From contig CAMOPD010000002.1 in assembly GCA_946622085.1 (NCBI GenBank), positions 1-41,926 on the forward strand: a DNA stretch of 41,926 nt, read 5' to 3'. This DNA comes from an uncultured Prevotellaceae bacterium. GTDB lineage: Bacteria; Bacteroidota; Bacteroidia; Bacteroidales; Bacteroidaceae. This document shows positions 40,752 through 41,926 of this stretch, in pieces. Position numbers and translations under genes: made by a program. How positions within the stretch are numbered: position 1 is the first letter of the stretch; every line of letters begins with the position of its first letter. Below the pieces are notes generated by a model. That model had not been told where the DNA came from and did not search any database. It worked only from the letters and a program-made list of their open reading frames with translations.

Positions 40752-41926
40752 CTACTTGAAGAATACCTTCTTACGGTTGCGGATATATATCTGGCCTGGC
40801 TGTGGTGTCGTGACCCGCTGGCCCTTCAGGTTATACAAAGCATCATCCTGCGGCCAGGTCTCGTTAACAGCGTCTATTCCGTTGGCGTTCCCCAGCCAGC
40901 TGACGCCATAGATCTTAAGCGCATTCTCCCCTGCCGCACGAAGACTGCGCGAACCAGCCACGATGCCACCATAGATATAAACATAGGTAGGCTCACTGAC
41001 ACTATAGGGGAACGATGCCTCCACCGTGCCGCTCAGCATCATTGAGAAGGGAACATTGTCACCTATCTTTAACTTCAGCATCATGTTACCAGTGGTCTGT
41101 GCCTTCACCTTGATGACACCACTGCCGGTCTCCACCTTAAATACGATTCCCGTGAAATGGTCCTTAAAGTCCTCGCCAAAGATATCCTTCCCGACAATAT
41201 CGTCATCCGACGTGGGGGTATTCACCACGATACACCCCTCAGCGGCATTATAGCCGCCATCACCACTACCGATATTAAAATAGATGTTCCCAATGACATT
41301 ACCATTCAGGTCCGTCCCATTGTCTATGTCTGTACCAAAATCAGCAACACCATCGCCTGTAGCAGGAAGGTTCCCATCAGGCAATGCCACGATTTTCCCG
41401 AAGCCGCTCCAGGGAGATGCTGCCTGGTATGCTGAGATAGATGCCTGCGGCACATGAAGTGTGGCTTCATTTATGGGAGTGTTATCAAATGCAGAACTAT
41501 TAGTTTTTGGCACAGCATCAGCATGGCAATATACATCCTTAAGTCCGGAGCATCCAGCGAAAGCAGACCACTGTATACTTGTCACGCTGTTGGGGATGGT
41601 CACCGAAGTTAATCCGGAACAGCCATAAAAAGCACAAAACACTACACTTGTCACATCATTAGGAATAACCAGATTGGTTACCTCCTGATTGTTAAGGTAT
41701 AGGTGATGAGCATAGTTTAGTGGATTGGAATCTTTAGTCGAAAATGCTATCCTGCACCAGGCAGAAAGGTCAGAGATATGCACAGATGTCAAGCCGGTGC
41801 ACTCCTGGAAAGCATCCTGACCAATGCGTGTGACACCACTTGGAATGTTTATGCTTGTTAGGTTACTACAAGATTTGAAAGCAAAAGTTCCGATATTTGT
41901 GACATCTCTTGGTATTTTTACATTTG
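40752..41926 (-). CDS. BspA-type leucine-rich-repeat secreted protein, 3' part
   Basis: The open frame continues upstream of the track start (41792, a TTG inside a repeat) to the right edge, so this is the C-terminal 390 residues or so of a larger protein. The added residues show BspA/LRR_5 repeats ('IPRDVTNIGTFAFKSCSNLT', 'VTRIGQDAFQECTGLTSV'), and more follow ('IPNSVTSIQWSAFAGCSGL'). A non-LRR beta domain follows the repeats from about mid-protein ('GDGVADFGTDIDNGTDLNG', 'VFKVETGSGVIKVKAQTTGN'). The end 'LYNLKGQRVTTPQPGQIYIR' then NRKKVFFK is the T9SS-like C-terminal signature. Such proteins are surface adhesins. The start, signal peptide and promoter lie outside the window. Confidence 0.85.
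   Translation of the reverse strand, partial: NVKIPRDVTNIGTFAFKSCSNLTSINIPSGVTRIGQDAFQECTGLTSVHISDLSAWCRIAFSTKDSNPLNYAHHLYLNNQEVTNLVIPNDVTSVVFCAFYGCSGLTSVTIPNSVTSIQWSAFAGCSGLKDVYCHADAVPKTNSSAFDNTPINEATLHVPQASISAYQAASPWSGFGKIVALPDGNLPATGDGVADFGTDIDNGTDLNGNVIGNIYFNIGSGDGGYNAAEGCIVVNTPTSDDDIVGKDIFGEDFKDHFTGIVFKVETGSGVIKVKAQTTGNMMLKLKIGDNVPFSMMLSGTVEASFPYSVSEPTYVYIYGGIVAGSRSLRAAGENALKIYGVSWLGNANGIDAVNETWPQDDALYNLKGQRVTTPQPGQIYIRNRKKVFFK

Noticed and set aside
41790-41792. TTG at 41792 as the start of the right-edge LRR gene
   Set aside because: The frame remains open and in LRR repeat register to the window edge, so the TTG is an internal leucine codon of a truncated gene.

Overview
The window is a Bacteroidales chromosome segment, most probably from a Prevotella-like (Prevotellaceae) organism. 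The evidence is a SusC/SusD polysaccharide utilisation locus (PUL), many promoters of the Bacteroidetes form TTTG-N19/20-TAnnTTTG, the absence of clear Shine-Dalgarno sites, BspA-type leucine-rich repeats, and secreted proteins ending in 'LxGxxV...GIYIxxGxKxVxK', a T9SS-like C-terminal signature. The genes are GC-rich and the spacers are AT-rich, so long antisense ORFs are common and are almost all shadows.

Layout. (1) 1-169: the 5' part of a metY-like gene leaving the window on the minus strand. (2) 555-10549: an apparent operon of a 61-residue peptide and two giant secreted proteins (1737 and 1457 aa). (3) 10824-15131: a promoter, then an unusual protein fusing receiver-like domains to a PEP-synthase-type nucleotide-binding domain, then a PIG-L/LmbE deacetylase. 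(4) 15304-16889: a candidate small RNA with its own promoter and terminator, facing a minus-strand secreted protein. (5) 17138-19203: aquaporin Z and a FucP-family sugar transporter. (6) 20241-31208: a compact beta-glucan PUL (SusC, SusD, surface glycan-binding protein, BACON-GH16, GH3), followed by a membrane-anchored TPR-HTH regulator (31735-33427). (7) 33563-39500: a five-gene cell-envelope operon rich in thiol-redox motifs (TlpA-like protein, DUF6029 barrel, Omp28-like lipoprotein, two CTD-bearing secreted proteins), closed by a strong terminator. (8) 39523-41926, minus strand: a GIN-domain lipoprotein with an ECF-sigma-like promoter, and a BspA-like LRR protein running off the right edge.

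How the genes may work together. In the PUL, the lipidated GH16 would cut beta-1,3/1,4-glucan at the surface, SusD and the binding protein would hold the fragments, SusC would import them, and the periplasmic GH3 would release glucose. The FucP-family permease just upstream is a reasonable route for that glucose into the cytoplasm. The downstream TPR-HTH protein is a candidate sensor, because no hybrid two-component sensor is present.

The least explained non-coding structure is a dispersed element present twice, in opposite orientation, at 19568-19775 and 31376-31583. Both copies are exactly 208 bp, align without gaps, are bounded by 21-bp direct repeats, and carry palindromic half-sites spaced 22 bp apart. 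The two copies bracket the PUL. Several other hairpin repeats are also scattered in the spacers. All statements about families come from reading motifs; no database search was possible.
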